A DNA stretch of 13,343 nucleotides from Flavobacteriaceae bacterium (GCA_947482805.1 CANKLK010000045.1:1-13343), one strand, 5' to 3'. Shown: positions 1-6,728, counted from the first letter of the stretch. Notes: generated from the sequence alone by a model not told the origin. Program-made: numbers and translations.

Positions 1-84
1 ATCAAATCAAAATAAATTTTTCTATTTTTTTGACTTACCTAAACCACATCAGCAATCGTTGTGAAACCTTTAATGAAATCCTAA

Positions 85-120
85 AACAAAAAACCCTCAC
101 AACTCACGCTGCAAGGGTTT
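85..120 (-). terminator. displaced copy of the target gene's terminator
   Basis: Read on the minus strand, a 7-bp stem (AAACCCT/AGGGTTT) closes a 16-nt loop and is followed by a T-rich tail. On the plus strand no T run follows, so the polarity is minus. This copy lies inside the left repeat and has been separated from the gene it served. Confidence 0.7.
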
Positions 121-149
121 CTGTAAAATAAAAACCGCTGTAGGGGAAG
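85..149. repeat. left attachment repeat (attL side)
   Basis: This 65-bp stretch is identical to 13195-13259, and identity stops sharply at both ends. It contains a minus-strand terminator hairpin (stem arms 91-97 and 114-120) and the last bases of the target RNA gene. Because the rest of the gene follows only the right copy, this is the displaced duplicate of the gene's 3' end. Confidence 0.93.
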
Positions 150-201
150 TACAGTAACCTATTGTTATTCGTTGATATTTGAAATACCAATTAAACATTA
201 A

Positions 202-220
202 AGTATTGATTATCAATACT
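202..220. promoter_or_regulatory. 19-bp perfect palindrome between left att repeat and integrase
   Basis: Two 9-bp arms, AGTATTGAT and ATCAATACT, are separated by one base. The site lies between the left repeat and the arm-type repeats, where an excisionase or a regulator of the integrase would be expected to bind. One exact half-site (ATCAATACT) recurs at 4234-4242, just upstream of the operon that encodes a helix-turn-helix protein. Binding by that protein is inference. Confidence 0.5.
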
Positions 221-264
221 AAAAATAACAAATTGATTTTTATAATAACAATAAATCCAATTTT

Positions 265-287
265 TAGTGAAACTTTTAGTGAAACTT
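265..287 (+). repeat. left arm-type repeat, tandem AGTGAAACTT
   Basis: Two copies of AGTGAAACTT sit in tandem with a 12-bp period. The 23-bp unit occurs identically and in the same orientation at 13156-13178, beside the right repeat. Tyrosine recombinases with an N-terminal arm-binding domain use such repeated sites flanking the core, and this integrase has such a domain. The repeat also lies immediately upstream of the integrase promoter, so occupancy could repress the integrase. Confidence 0.75.
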
Positions 288-289
288 AT

Positions 290-315
290 TATCTTTGGTG
301 TACAAAATCTACACC
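290..315 (+). promoter_or_regulatory. integrase promoter with inverted repeat at the start site
   Basis: TATCTTTG at 290-297 matches the Bacteroidota -7 box TAnnTTTG. It is followed by an inverted repeat, GGTGTA (297-302) and TACACC (310-315), with a 7-nt loop, ending exactly before the ATG at 316. The expected transcription start falls inside the inverted repeat, which could be an operator or a 5' hairpin masking the short leader. Confidence 0.55.
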
Positions 316-1602
316 ATGCCCCGACAACCCGTAGTTCACTTCAGATTAAAACCTACTGACCAAGCAGGATACTCTAATATCTACCTTCAATTTATTTACC
401 ATGGAAGAAGATTGTTTTTTTCTTTCGGACAATCCATAAAACCATCCGACTGGAATGAAAAAAAGCAAAGGGTAAAAAATAAACTTGCTACCACCATTGA
501 TGGAAAATTCGCCCTGAATAATCTGCTTGATAATCTTGAAGAAATCTGCATAAAAACATACAATGAATCTTTAAAGGACGGAATACCTGAACCGGAACAT
601 CTCAGAATGGCGATGGAGCATTTTATTGATAAAAACCATCAGCCGAAAGAGTCCAAGCAAAAACCAACTTTATTTTCCTTAGCCACCAGATTTATTAACG
701 GAGAAATCAAATTCAGAGGAAGAGATAAAAGTGAAGGAAGTTTGAAAAACTATCATGCCGTTACCAAGCACCTAAAAGATTACGAAGCCTATTCAAAAAC
801 GAAAATTGATTTTGAAAGTATCAATCTCGATTTTTTTTATGCCTATGTTTCTTATCTGCAAAAGAAACAGAAATTGGCTGTAAATACCATAGCAAAAGAT
901 ATTGCCATATTGAAAGTGTTTATGGGCGAGGCTGTTGATCTTGGTTATACTGATAACATGCAGTTCCGCCATAAAAAGTTTTCGTTTAGCGAAGAAGAAA
1001 CAGAGCATATTTATTTAACAGAAAAAGAGTTACATAAACTCTACGCAGTTCAACTTCAAAATAAAAAATTGGAACAGGTCCGCGACTTGTTTGTTTTCGG
1101 TGCCTGGGTTGGGTTACGATTTTCTGATTTCAGCAACATCAAGCCAGAGAACATTGTAAAATCTGATGATGATTTTTACATTAAAATCATTACTCAAAAA
1201 ACGAAAGAGCTTGTAATTATTCCTTGCAACCCTGTTGTTTTAGAAATATTTGAAAAATACAAAAACAACAGCAACAGATTACCAAAAGCAATCAGTAATC
1301 AAAAGTTCAATGATTACATTAAAGAGGTTGGTGAATTAGCAGAACTAACAGAAACGGGTAGGCTCTCCACTCAACCAAAAGAACGCTTATGTGATTTAAT
1401 TTCAAGTCACACTGCTCGAAGGTCTTTTGCCACTAATTTTTATTTACAGGGATTCCCTACTATTGATTTGATGAAAATAACTGGCCATAAAACAGAGCGT
1501 GCGTTTTTAAAATATATCAGAGTAAGTAAACTGGATACAGCCAAGCGTTTGAACGAGCATATCAAACTGAAATGGAACAATAACTTAATGAGGGTAGCAT
1601 AA
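316..1602 (+). CDS. tyrosine recombinase / site-specific integrase
   Basis: This integrase, 428 aa from the ATG at 316, should catalyse integration and excision at the 65-bp repeats. The N-terminus (about 1-60) fits an arm-type DNA-binding domain of Bacteroidota integrases. It is followed by a SAM-like core-binding domain (about 115-225) and a C-terminal catalytic domain. The catalytic set is complete: R268 (in VGLRFSD), K295 (QKTK), H365 and R368 (SHTARR), H391 (TGH) and nucleophile Y400 (KYIRVS). An upstream in-frame TTG at 295 would add seven residues but overlaps the -7 promoter box, so ATG 316 is preferred. The gene is transcribed away from the left end. The family resembles integrases of conjugative transposons and islands of the phylum, but no conjugation genes are present here. 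Confidence 0.95.
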   Translation: MPRQPVVHFRLKPTDQAGYSNIYLQFIYHGRRLFFSFGQSIKPSDWNEKKQRVKNKLATTIDGKFALNNLLDNLEEICIKTYNESLKDGIPEPEHLRMAMEHFIDKNHQPKESKQKPTLFSLATRFINGEIKFRGRDKSEGSLKNYHAVTKHLKDYEAYSKTKIDFESINLDFFYAYVSYLQKKQKLAVNTIAKDIAILKVFMGEAVDLGYTDNMQFRHKKFSFSEEETEHIYLTEKELHKLYAVQLQNKKLEQVRDLFVFGAWVGLRFSDFSNIKPENIVKSDDDFYIKIITQKTKELVIIPCNPVVLEIFEKYKNNSNRLPKAISNQKFNDYIKEVGELAELTETGRLSTQPKERLCDLISSHTARRSFATNFYLQGFPTIDLMKITGHKTERAFLKYIRVSKLDTAKRLNEHIKLKWNNNLMRVA

Positions 1603-1782
1603 TATGAGCAAAAAATGTCAGATGGACACAATTTGTAGTCAGCAAAATTAGCATCAGAAACGAAAGTGTGAATAATTGTCACGGTTTGAAAATAATGGCT
1701 AAAGAGGGATGGTGAGACTAACTGTTGTTGCGTATGATGATGGAGTTTATTTACAGAATTTCTAAAATTAAATTATTATTTA

Positions 1783-1811
1783 TATCTTTATTGTCAGTTT
1801 AAAACTGACAA
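1783..1811 (+). promoter_or_regulatory. abiE promoter with palindromic operator
   Basis: A -7-like box TATCTTTA (1783-1790) abuts a perfect palindrome with arms TTGTCAGTTT (1791-1800) and AAACTGACAA (1802-1811) and a single central base. The abiEi start codon follows eight bases later, at 1819. AbiEi antitoxins are known to repress their own operon by binding inverted repeats in the promoter, so this is very probably the AbiEi operator. The rest of the 1603-1782 gap shows no convincing gene. Confidence 0.75.
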
Positions 1812-1818
1812 ATCAACT

Positions 1819-2640
1819 ATGAAAAATAAGTTAATATCAAAACAATCAAATGAACTGCTTACCTACTTTATCGGTAAGAACCAGGTTTGCTTTGACAATA
1901 ACCAAGCATATCAGGCACTGCCAAACTCAAAAACCAATACCGTGCGTGAGTTGTTGAGCGATATGTCGAAAAGAGGATTGTTGATGCGTATTAAAGATGG
2001 TGTTTTTTATATCATTCCCTATGAAGCCGAGCCAAGTAAGTTTATGCCTGACTGGCATTTATTAGCCGAGCATTTAGTAAACAATGCAAAATATTATATC
2101 GGTTATTATTCTGCCTTACAGATTCATAATCTGATAACACAACCATCACTGAAAGAACAAATAGTGGTGTCAAAGCAAATAAAACCCGCGGAGTTGAACA
2201 TTAAAAATGTCTCTTTTCAATTTGTGTATCACAACACAACACATTTTTTTGGATCGAAGAAAATATGGATAGATAGTTTTAATAAAGTGCTTTGTTCTGA
2301 TTTGGAAAAGACGATTGTTGATTGTTTGTTTAAACCCGAATATGCCGGAGGGATTGTTGAGGTGGCAAAAGCTATTTATGCATCCAAGACAAAAATCAAC
2401 TTTGATACACTTTTAGAATACACAATAAAATTTGGCTCACAAGCTGTAATAAAGAGATTGGGTTTTTTATTGGAATTATTGAAAATAGAAAATCCAATCA
2501 TAGAAAAACTACAAAAAATAAAAACAGCATCTTATGTCGTGCTCGACACAGAACTGCCTAAAGAAGGGAAAAGAAATGCTCGTTGGAGTGTACAAAAAAA
2601 TATAGATACTGATACTATACTAAATGCCATCAATACATGA
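1819..2640 (+). CDS. abiEi: AbiEi family type IV antitoxin
   Basis: This 273-aa protein fits the AbiEi antitoxin family. A winged helix-turn-helix covers about residues 1-70 (LPNSKTNTVRELLSDMSKRG as recognition region, then a wing around GVFYIIP), followed by the antitoxin domain with YYIGYYSALQIH at about 90-105 and SDLEKTIVDCLF at about 170. In this family the N-terminal domain binds the promoter and the C-terminal domain is needed to neutralise the AbiEii nucleotidyltransferase, without stable complex formation (type IV). The perfect palindrome at 1791-1811 is its likely operator. Its stop overlaps the toxin start by 4 bp (ATGA), the usual coupling. The ORF looks intact even though the toxin downstream is destroyed, leaving an orphan antitoxin or autoregulator. 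Confidence 0.88.
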   Translation: MKNKLISKQSNELLTYFIGKNQVCFDNNQAYQALPNSKTNTVRELLSDMSKRGLLMRIKDGVFYIIPYEAEPSKFMPDWHLLAEHLVNNAKYYIGYYSALQIHNLITQPSLKEQIVVSKQIKPAELNIKNVSFQFVYHNTTHFFGSKKIWIDSFNKVLCSDLEKTIVDCLFKPEYAGGIVEVAKAIYASKTKINFDTLLEYTIKFGSQAVIKRLGFLLELLKIENPIIEKLQKIKTASYVVLDTELPKEGKRNARWSVQKNIDTDTILNAINT

Positions 2641-3069
2641 TAAAGCCATCCGAAATACAGGGTGCTAAAGTAATTACAATATTTGCACTTGAAGGTGTTG
2701 CCGTTACCGTAAATGAGGTAAGGTTAGCAGAAACTATACCCGAGGTTGGTGGCGCAACGCTAAATACCAATTTGGTTGCTACTCCTTTTGTAGTTATTAA
2801 TGCAAAGGATGCAGGCGCGAGACTATTATGACATTTGGTATTTACTGGAACAATACGGAATGGATATTGATTTTTACAACGCGGAGTTCAAAACAAAATG
2901 CAACAGCAAAAATTTAAATGCAGTTGATTTTCACAAAAAGATGACCGAAAGAATCCCTCAATATAAAGCACGCTGGAAAAATTCTTTGCAGGACCAAATA
3001 AAAGAATTGCCAGATTTTGAACAAGTAGAAAGGGAAGTAAATAGGCACTTGAAAAAATTAAAAATCTAA
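2637..3069 (+). pseudogene. abiEii: AbiEii nucleotidyltransferase toxin, catalytic core replaced
   Basis: Two remnants of AbiEii remain. The first eight codons (MIKPSEIQ, overlapping the abiEi stop) are followed, in another reading frame from about 2815, by the C-terminal end of the family, beginning ARDYYDIWYLLEQYG and ending in the LPDFEQVEREV helix. The nucleotidyltransferase core, with its GGT-type and DxD-type metal/NTP motifs, normally lies between them and is absent. An intact toxin is roughly 290 aa, so about 190 codons are gone. In their place are about 155 bp of unrelated sequence. The first frame stops at 2831, and the C-terminal frame is shifted by one. No active toxin can be made. 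A short product from an internal ATG (2800 or 2806) is possible but would lack all catalytic residues. Confidence 0.85.
2661..2815 (-). other. foreign insert resembling a surface-protein repeat fragment
   Basis: This block replaces the toxin core. On the plus strand it translates to low-information sequence. On the minus strand one frame stays open throughout and reads like an Ig-like or adhesin repeat: GVATKLVFSVAPPTSG, then LTSFTVTATPSSANIVITLA, rich in Thr, Ser, Val and Ala with alternating hydrophobic residues. Bacteroidota cell-surface proteins carry tandem repeats of this style. Its origin from such a gene is inference. Confidence 0.55.
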
Positions 3070-3097
3070 CATAGAAACTTAATTAAAAATTATTAAG

Positions 3098-4135
3098 ATG
3101 GATTATCATATAGAAATCAGCTCAATCGTTCAATTTGTTAATGATCAATTAAGGCAAAAGTCTGTCGTTAACTACAATGCAAGAGAAATTTATAACCACA
3201 TTAAAAAGGCGGTTCTTGATTCAGAAATCAAGCCCTTTTTGTATCCACCAGTGAAAGAAGAAGATAATAGCTATTATCAAAAATATGTAAGGATGAAAGC
3301 GGAATGGAATGATGAATATATTCCGGATTTTTTTGAAAATGATGGCTTTTTTTATGATTTGGACAGGATTCAGTATATCTTCAGAGGAAATACTAGTGAG
3401 GAAACATTCCGTATTTTATTTTCTTTAAAAATTGGGCAGCTTAAATCTAATGGTCTTCCAGTTAATGAATTTTTGAGTTTTCAGGTGTATGATAATTTTT
3501 ACGGTGACGAGCAATCTTTGGACGACTTTTTACAAGAATTGCTATCAATTGACGGCAATTTCTATCTTTTACCGTCAAACTTCAACGAAGAAATAGAAAA
3601 ATGGGTAGATAGAAAATCTGACTCAAAAGTGGAAATAGTCGTTGAAAAACCTGAAATAAAGAAAAGCCCAAATACAGAAAAAGAAGAGATTGAATTTAAA
3701 AAATATTTTGAAAGCAGAAAAGGATTTAAAATTCCTGGGAAGTTAACAGATGAGCAAATTCGGCATTTTTTTTCCTTTTTATACAAAGAGAAATCGGTAA
3801 ACAAAGAACCGTTTTTAGGGGAAGAATCTGTCAATAATATTTTTGCAAACGGCCTATTTATACCCCAGGAAATACCAGCAGAAAAATTAAATCTTAATAC
3901 CAGTCTTAGGTTCCCCAAAAAAATAATAGACTACGCTATTCACTTTTTTTTCTTGAAGCACAGCCTTACAGGAAGAGATAAACATGACTTCGTTTTGTTT
4001 TTTGCAAGTTATTTTAAGGAATATGAGAAGGCACTTAATTCAAAAAAAGGGCTATATAATATAACCTCAAATATCAGTGGCGAGGTAAGTACTAAAACAG
4101 ATATTAAGTGGGATAATTACCTGCCTAAAATCTGA
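3098..4135 (+). CDS. 345-aa protein of unknown function
   Basis: I do not recognise this protein. It is soluble, with no signal peptide or membrane helix. The N-terminal part (about 1-170) is acidic and aromatic. A charged Lys/Glu/Pro-rich linker follows (about 173-205). The C-terminal domain (about 205-330) is helical with many Phe (DEQIRHFFSFLYKEK, then KKIIDYAIHFFFLKHSLTG). The two-domain-plus-linker layout and its place between a toxin-antitoxin locus and a small regulatory operon suggest an element housekeeping or regulatory protein. RteC-like regulators were considered, but I see no convincing shared motif. It starts 28 bp after the toxin remnant, without an obvious promoter of its own, so it may be read from the abiE promoter. 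Confidence 0.8.
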   Translation: MDYHIEISSIVQFVNDQLRQKSVVNYNAREIYNHIKKAVLDSEIKPFLYPPVKEEDNSYYQKYVRMKAEWNDEYIPDFFENDGFFYDLDRIQYIFRGNTSEETFRILFSLKIGQLKSNGLPVNEFLSFQVYDNFYGDEQSLDDFLQELLSIDGNFYLLPSNFNEEIEKWVDRKSDSKVEIVVEKPEIKKSPNTEKEEIEFKKYFESRKGFKIPGKLTDEQIRHFFSFLYKEKSVNKEPFLGEESVNNIFANGLFIPQEIPAEKLNLNTSLRFPKKIIDYAIHFFFLKHSLTGRDKHDFVLFFASYFKEYEKALNSKKGLYNITSNISGEVSTKTDIKWDNYLPKI

Positions 4136-4171
4136 TTGCAAAACTCCATTTTTCCATATACTAATCCAGAG

Positions 4172-4211
4172 TGTACGAGCTCGTACAAAACTGTACGAGG
4201 ACCTCGTACAG
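4172..4211. promoter_or_regulatory. paired and nested palindromes built on GTACGAG/CTCGTAC
   Basis: A 16-bp perfect palindrome (4172-4187, TGTACGAGCTCGTACA) is followed by a second one (4191-4211; arms CTGTACGAGG and CCTCGTACAG, one central base). Together they hold four copies of one 7-bp half-site. The block can also fold as one long hairpin, pairing 4173-4186 with 4193-4209 around a 6-nt loop (AAAACT) with a GAC bulge. No T tract follows on the plus strand, so it is not a plausible terminator for the upstream gene. It lies about 60 bp upstream of the next promoter. Confidence 0.65.
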
Positions 4212-4270
4212 AAAGTATACGATTATTCTGAAAATCAATACTGTAAAGGGTTTTGTATAAATATCGATTT

Positions 4271-4278
4271 TATCTTTG
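4271..4278 (+). promoter_or_regulatory. promoter -7 box of the zinc-ribbon/HTH operon
   Basis: TATCTTTG is an exact match to TAnnTTTG and lies 18 bp before the ATG at 4297. The palindrome block at 4172-4211 lies upstream of it and could hold an activator or repressor. Confidence 0.55.
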
Positions 4279-4296
4279 TTGTCTTAAATCAAAGAC

Positions 4297-4656
4297 ATGA
4301 AGAAAAAAATACTAAGATTTTGCCCCGTTTGTAAGGGCCCGCTACCAGAAGATAAAAACGGCAACACCGTTTATTGCAGTGATGAATGCTACGATTACAA
4401 CAAAAGCGTGGACGCATCAGAAAAAAACAAAAAGAAGTCCCTACAAAAAATCCTATTGTTTCTTGATAATACGGCAAATGAAACCTATGGTTTGTATGGC
4501 TCAAAACCTTTTTCCGCAAAGGTATTTATAGACCGTGGTTTTGTATGGGATACCTACTCCGAATTAATAACTATTGAGAATATCCAAGCGAAAAAGTTGA
4601 TACGCTACGCCTATGTATTATTCACCAACCAAACCGTTAAAATATGGAAGTTATAA
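4297..4656 (+). CDS. small zinc-ribbon protein
   Basis: This 119-aa basic protein starts with a predicted treble-clef or zinc-ribbon knuckle: CPVC at 9-12 and CSDEC at 27-31, so four Cys are placed to bind one zinc ion. A lysine-rich helix follows (about 40-55), then a C-terminal domain with no motif known to me (about 60-119, FSAKVFIDRGFVWDTYSEL). There is no signal peptide, so it should be cytoplasmic, probably a nucleic-acid or protein-binding regulator. It is the first gene of a tight operon behind the promoter at 4271-4278. Its last 13 bases overlap the next gene, which implies translational coupling. The exact function is unknown. Confidence 0.8.
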   Translation: MKKKILRFCPVCKGPLPEDKNGNTVYCSDECYDYNKSVDASEKNKKKSLQKILLFLDNTANETYGLYGSKPFSAKVFIDRGFVWDTYSELITIENIQAKKLIRYAYVLFTNQTVKIWKL

Positions 4657-4952
4657 AAGAGATACTATCAGATAAAGTTGATTATTTGAATGCTTTAAAA
4701 AACGCACCTGAGGTACCGATGGCTCCTCCGCCAGTAATAAAAGTAGTTGAAAGCGTTATTCATACACCTATAATTCCCGAAATACCACCACCCCCACCTG
4801 TAATTGCTATGCCCCAATCGAAGAAGGGTTTTACAATTTGGCATTTACTTGGGGGTGTAGCTGTGGTGGGAGTTGCAGCGTATTTAATAAATAAACACAT
4901 AGATAAAAAGAAAAAAGAGAAAGAGCAACAACAGTTTAATGGCAGGAGATAA
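4644..4952 (+). CDS. proline-rich single-pass membrane protein
   Basis: This 102-aa protein has a short N-terminal helix, a proline-rich stretch (about 25-55, including MAPPP and IPPPPP), one predicted transmembrane helix (about 64-84, IWHLLGGVAVVGVAAYLI) and a lysine-rich tail (about 85-102). The positive tail after the helix predicts that the C-terminus is cytoplasmic and the proline-rich part lies outside the inner membrane. There is no cleavable signal peptide. It overlaps both neighbours and is clearly translated with them. I cannot assign a role; its position between a zinc ribbon and an HTH protein is unusual for a membrane protein. Confidence 0.75.
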   Translation: MEVIKEILSDKVDYLNALKNAPEVPMAPPPVIKVVESVIHTPIIPEIPPPPPVIAMPQSKKGFTIWHLLGGVAVVGVAAYLINKHIDKKKKEKEQQQFNGRR

Positions 4953-5226
4953 GTTTATAATGACAAATTATTTGCCCGAAGAGTTGGTAGAAGTATTTCG
5001 ACCAATGATGCACGATATGCTCAAATCTTTGATTGGCGAAAAAGAAGAGAAACTACTTTCTCCTGCTCAAACGTGCAAATTATTTGAACCGGCTATTTCT
5101 AAAACTACTTTGGCCTCCTGGACAAAGCAAGGATTATTAAATGAGCACCGTATTGGCAGAAATGTATATTACAGGCTTTCGGAAATTTTGGAGAAGAGTA
5201 AGGTGTTGAGGAGGTATAAGAATTGA
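4939..5226 (+). CDS. helix-turn-helix, excisionase-like DNA-binding protein
   Basis: This protein of up to 95 aa ends in a MerR/excisionase-type winged helix-turn-helix (about 40-90): LLSPAQTCKLF, then SKTTLASWTKQGLL as the recognition helix, then RIGRNVYYRLSEI as the wing. Proteins of this architecture serve as recombination directionality factors or small regulators on Bacteroidota mobile elements. It could therefore control excision with the integrase or repress its own operon. A second in-frame ATG at 4960 (MTNYLPEEL) may be the true start, since the family commonly begins near that point. The longer start overlaps the upstream gene by 14 bp. The palindromes at 202-220 and 4172-4211 are candidate targets. 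Confidence 0.8.
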   Translation: MAGDKFIMTNYLPEELVEVFRPMMHDMLKSLIGEKEEKLLSPAQTCKLFEPAISKTTLASWTKQGLLNEHRIGRNVYYRLSEILEKSKVLRRYKN

Positions 5227-5261
5227 TACGTATACTTTTTACAGTTTCAATAAAATATCGA

Positions 5262-5269
5262 TATCTTTA
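5262..5269 (+). promoter_or_regulatory. putative promoter of the secreted-protein cluster
   Basis: TATCTTTA resembles the -7 box and lies 18 bp before the ATG at 5287. It has the same spacing as the box at 4271-4278 has to its gene. The flanks hold repeated ATATCGA motifs (5255-5261 and 5278-5284). Confidence 0.4.
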
Positions 5270-5286
5270 ATTTAATAATATCGAAT

Positions 5287-5770
5287 ATGAAAAATACAAT
5301 ACTTTTTTTATTGTCATTCTTTTTTTTCCAAAATGGTCTTTTCTCAAGATTTTGCTTCTTGGAACTACCAGTCAGAATGTGTTGATGTCAGTATGCAAAA
5401 GGCCACTAAAATCAAAGTGACGAATTTTGATAAAAAATCTAAGACAGACATAGACTTTGAGAAAAAATTGGGACTTCATGCCGTATTGATAAAAGGAGTT
5501 TCCGGTGGAAAAGATTGTACTAGTCAGCCACCACTAATTTCTAAAGATGAATATGAAAGCAATAAAAAATATTTCAAAAATTTATTCGGTAAAAAAGCAT
5601 TTTACAACAAGTATATTATTGCTGTTGAAGAAGTAGAGATCAACGAATTGGATAAAAAGAAGTTCAAACAAACAGAAGAACATTCTGCAATCATAACAAT
5701 TGACAAAGATTTACTAAGAAAAGATTTAATAAACGATAAAATAATCAAATCACTAAACAATGGGTTTTAA
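5287..5770 (+). pseudogene. small secreted protein, frame broken at a T8 run
   Basis: An ATG at 5287 opens a typical signal peptide (MKNTILFLLSFFF). The mature protein, however, continues in the next frame, from 5321 on, as ..SKMVFSQDFASWNYQSECV. The break lies in a run of eight T (5320-5327); removing one T joins both parts into one protein of about 160 aa with cleavage likely after FSQ. As given, only a 145-aa form starting at the ATG at 5333 is open, and it would lack the signal peptide. The mature part is Lys-rich and has two Cys, with no domain I recognise. It is the first gene of the secreted cluster and lies 10 bp before the next gene. Causes could be a sequencing error, slippage-based on/off switching or true decay. 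Confidence 0.65.
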
Positions 5771-5780
5771 AAATTACAAC

Positions 5781-6728
5781 ATGAAAAAACTACTCTTTAC
5801 TTTATTATCAATATTTTCTGTTGTTGTTTCATTTGCTCAGGCTAAGAAACCAACTTTGATGATATTGCCAAGCGATAATTGGTGTGTACAACGCTATTTT
5901 ATTTCAGAGTTTGACAATCAGGGAACTAAAATGAAAGTGCCAAATTACAAACAGGCATTTCAGGAAGATGCTGAAATTGGACAAGTTATTTCTAAAATTG
6001 GTTCATTGATGATTGACAGAGGCTTCCCTCTAAAAGATGCGGAACTAGAAATTAAAAATTTAGAACAACAATCTGCCGAAGATAATATGACTTCAAGTGT
6101 AGCATCGGGGTCTTCATTATCGGAGAGTCCGCTTGATAAATTGAAAAAAAGAGCAAAAGCTGATATTATTGTTCAAATATGGTGGTCAATAAATAAAACA
6201 GCAGAAGGACGTTCGGTGAATTTTACTTTGGAAGCATTAGATGCATACACAAGTAAAAGGATAGCTTCCTCAACTGGTACAAGTTCTCCATCGGCGACAG
6301 AAGTGATTCCTGTGATGTTGCAACAAGCGGTTAATGCAAACATCGATCCATTTGTAACCCAATTGCAAAATCACTTTTCAGATATGTTTGATAACGGTCG
6401 TGAGATTAGCGTTAAAATAAAACGCTGGCAAAATTGGTCTAACAATTTAGAAACTGAATTTGAAGGCAAAGAACTAACAGATGTTATTACGGAGTGGATG
6501 CAAAAAAATACAGTTAAAGGCAGGCATAATGTAAGTGATGCTTCTGAAAATATCATGAATATCGAGCAAGTTAGAATTCCAGTTATAGATAATAATGGTA
6601 AAGCTATTGATGCCAGATTATTTTTAAAAGATTTACAAAAATACCTCAAGGCCGCTCCATATAACATTGAGAGCAAATTAATGATTAGAGGTTTGGGCGA
6701 AGCTATTTTAGTATTAGGTGAAAAATAA
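5781..6728 (+). CDS. DUF6175 family secreted protein
   Basis: This 315-aa protein begins with a signal peptide (MKKLLFTLLSIFSVVVSFAQ, cleavage after about 20) and should be exported to the periplasm or beyond. The body matches the DUF6175 family of Bacteroidota as I remember it. Hallmarks are LMILPSDNWCVQR near the mature N-terminus, DRGFPLKDAE, SPLDKLKKRAKADIIVQ (about 115-135), FTLEALDAYTSKRIA and a C-terminal LMIRGLGEAILVLGEK. The family has no established biochemical role. I chose ATG 5781 because it starts the signal peptide; an ATG at 5760 would put seven hydrophilic residues before it. It is followed closely by another secreted protein, so both are probably one transcript. Confidence 0.85.
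   Translation: MKKLLFTLLSIFSVVVSFAQAKKPTLMILPSDNWCVQRYFISEFDNQGTKMKVPNYKQAFQEDAEIGQVISKIGSLMIDRGFPLKDAELEIKNLEQQSAEDNMTSSVASGSSLSESPLDKLKKRAKADIIVQIWWSINKTAEGRSVNFTLEALDAYTSKRIASSTGTSSPSATEVIPVMLQQAVNANIDPFVTQLQNHFSDMFDNGREISVKIKRWQNWSNNLETEFEGKELTDVITEWMQKNTVKGRHNVSDASENIMNIEQVRIPVIDNNGKAIDARLFLKDLQKYLKAAPYNIESKLMIRGLGEAILVLGEK

Noticed and set aside
1709..1765. Short open frame (MVRLTVVAYDDGVYLQNF) before the abiE promoter
   Set aside because: It has only 18 codons, with a stop just upstream, no ribosome site and no known peptide. It may be a remnant, but the sequence does not support a gene.
2637..2831. A 64-codon open frame as a separate small gene
   Set aside because: Its first eight codons match the AbiEii start and its remainder is the reverse side of the inserted surface-protein-like fragment. 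It is a by-product of the replacement event.
3562..3918. Minus-strand open frame of 118 codons within the 345-aa gene
   Set aside because: It lies wholly inside a well-formed plus-strand gene, has low-complexity Ser/Phe-rich composition and no promoter. The other minus-strand frames (793-1008, 1440-1682, 4289-4519, 6371-6676) are rejected for the same reason.
3098..4135. RteC-type regulator
   Set aside because: Size and mobile-element context are similar, but I could not match the characteristic sequence blocks of RteC proteins.
4172..4211. Terminator for the 345-aa gene
   Set aside because: The hairpins are strong but no T tract follows on the plus strand, and the four repeated half-sites point to protein binding or another DNA structure.
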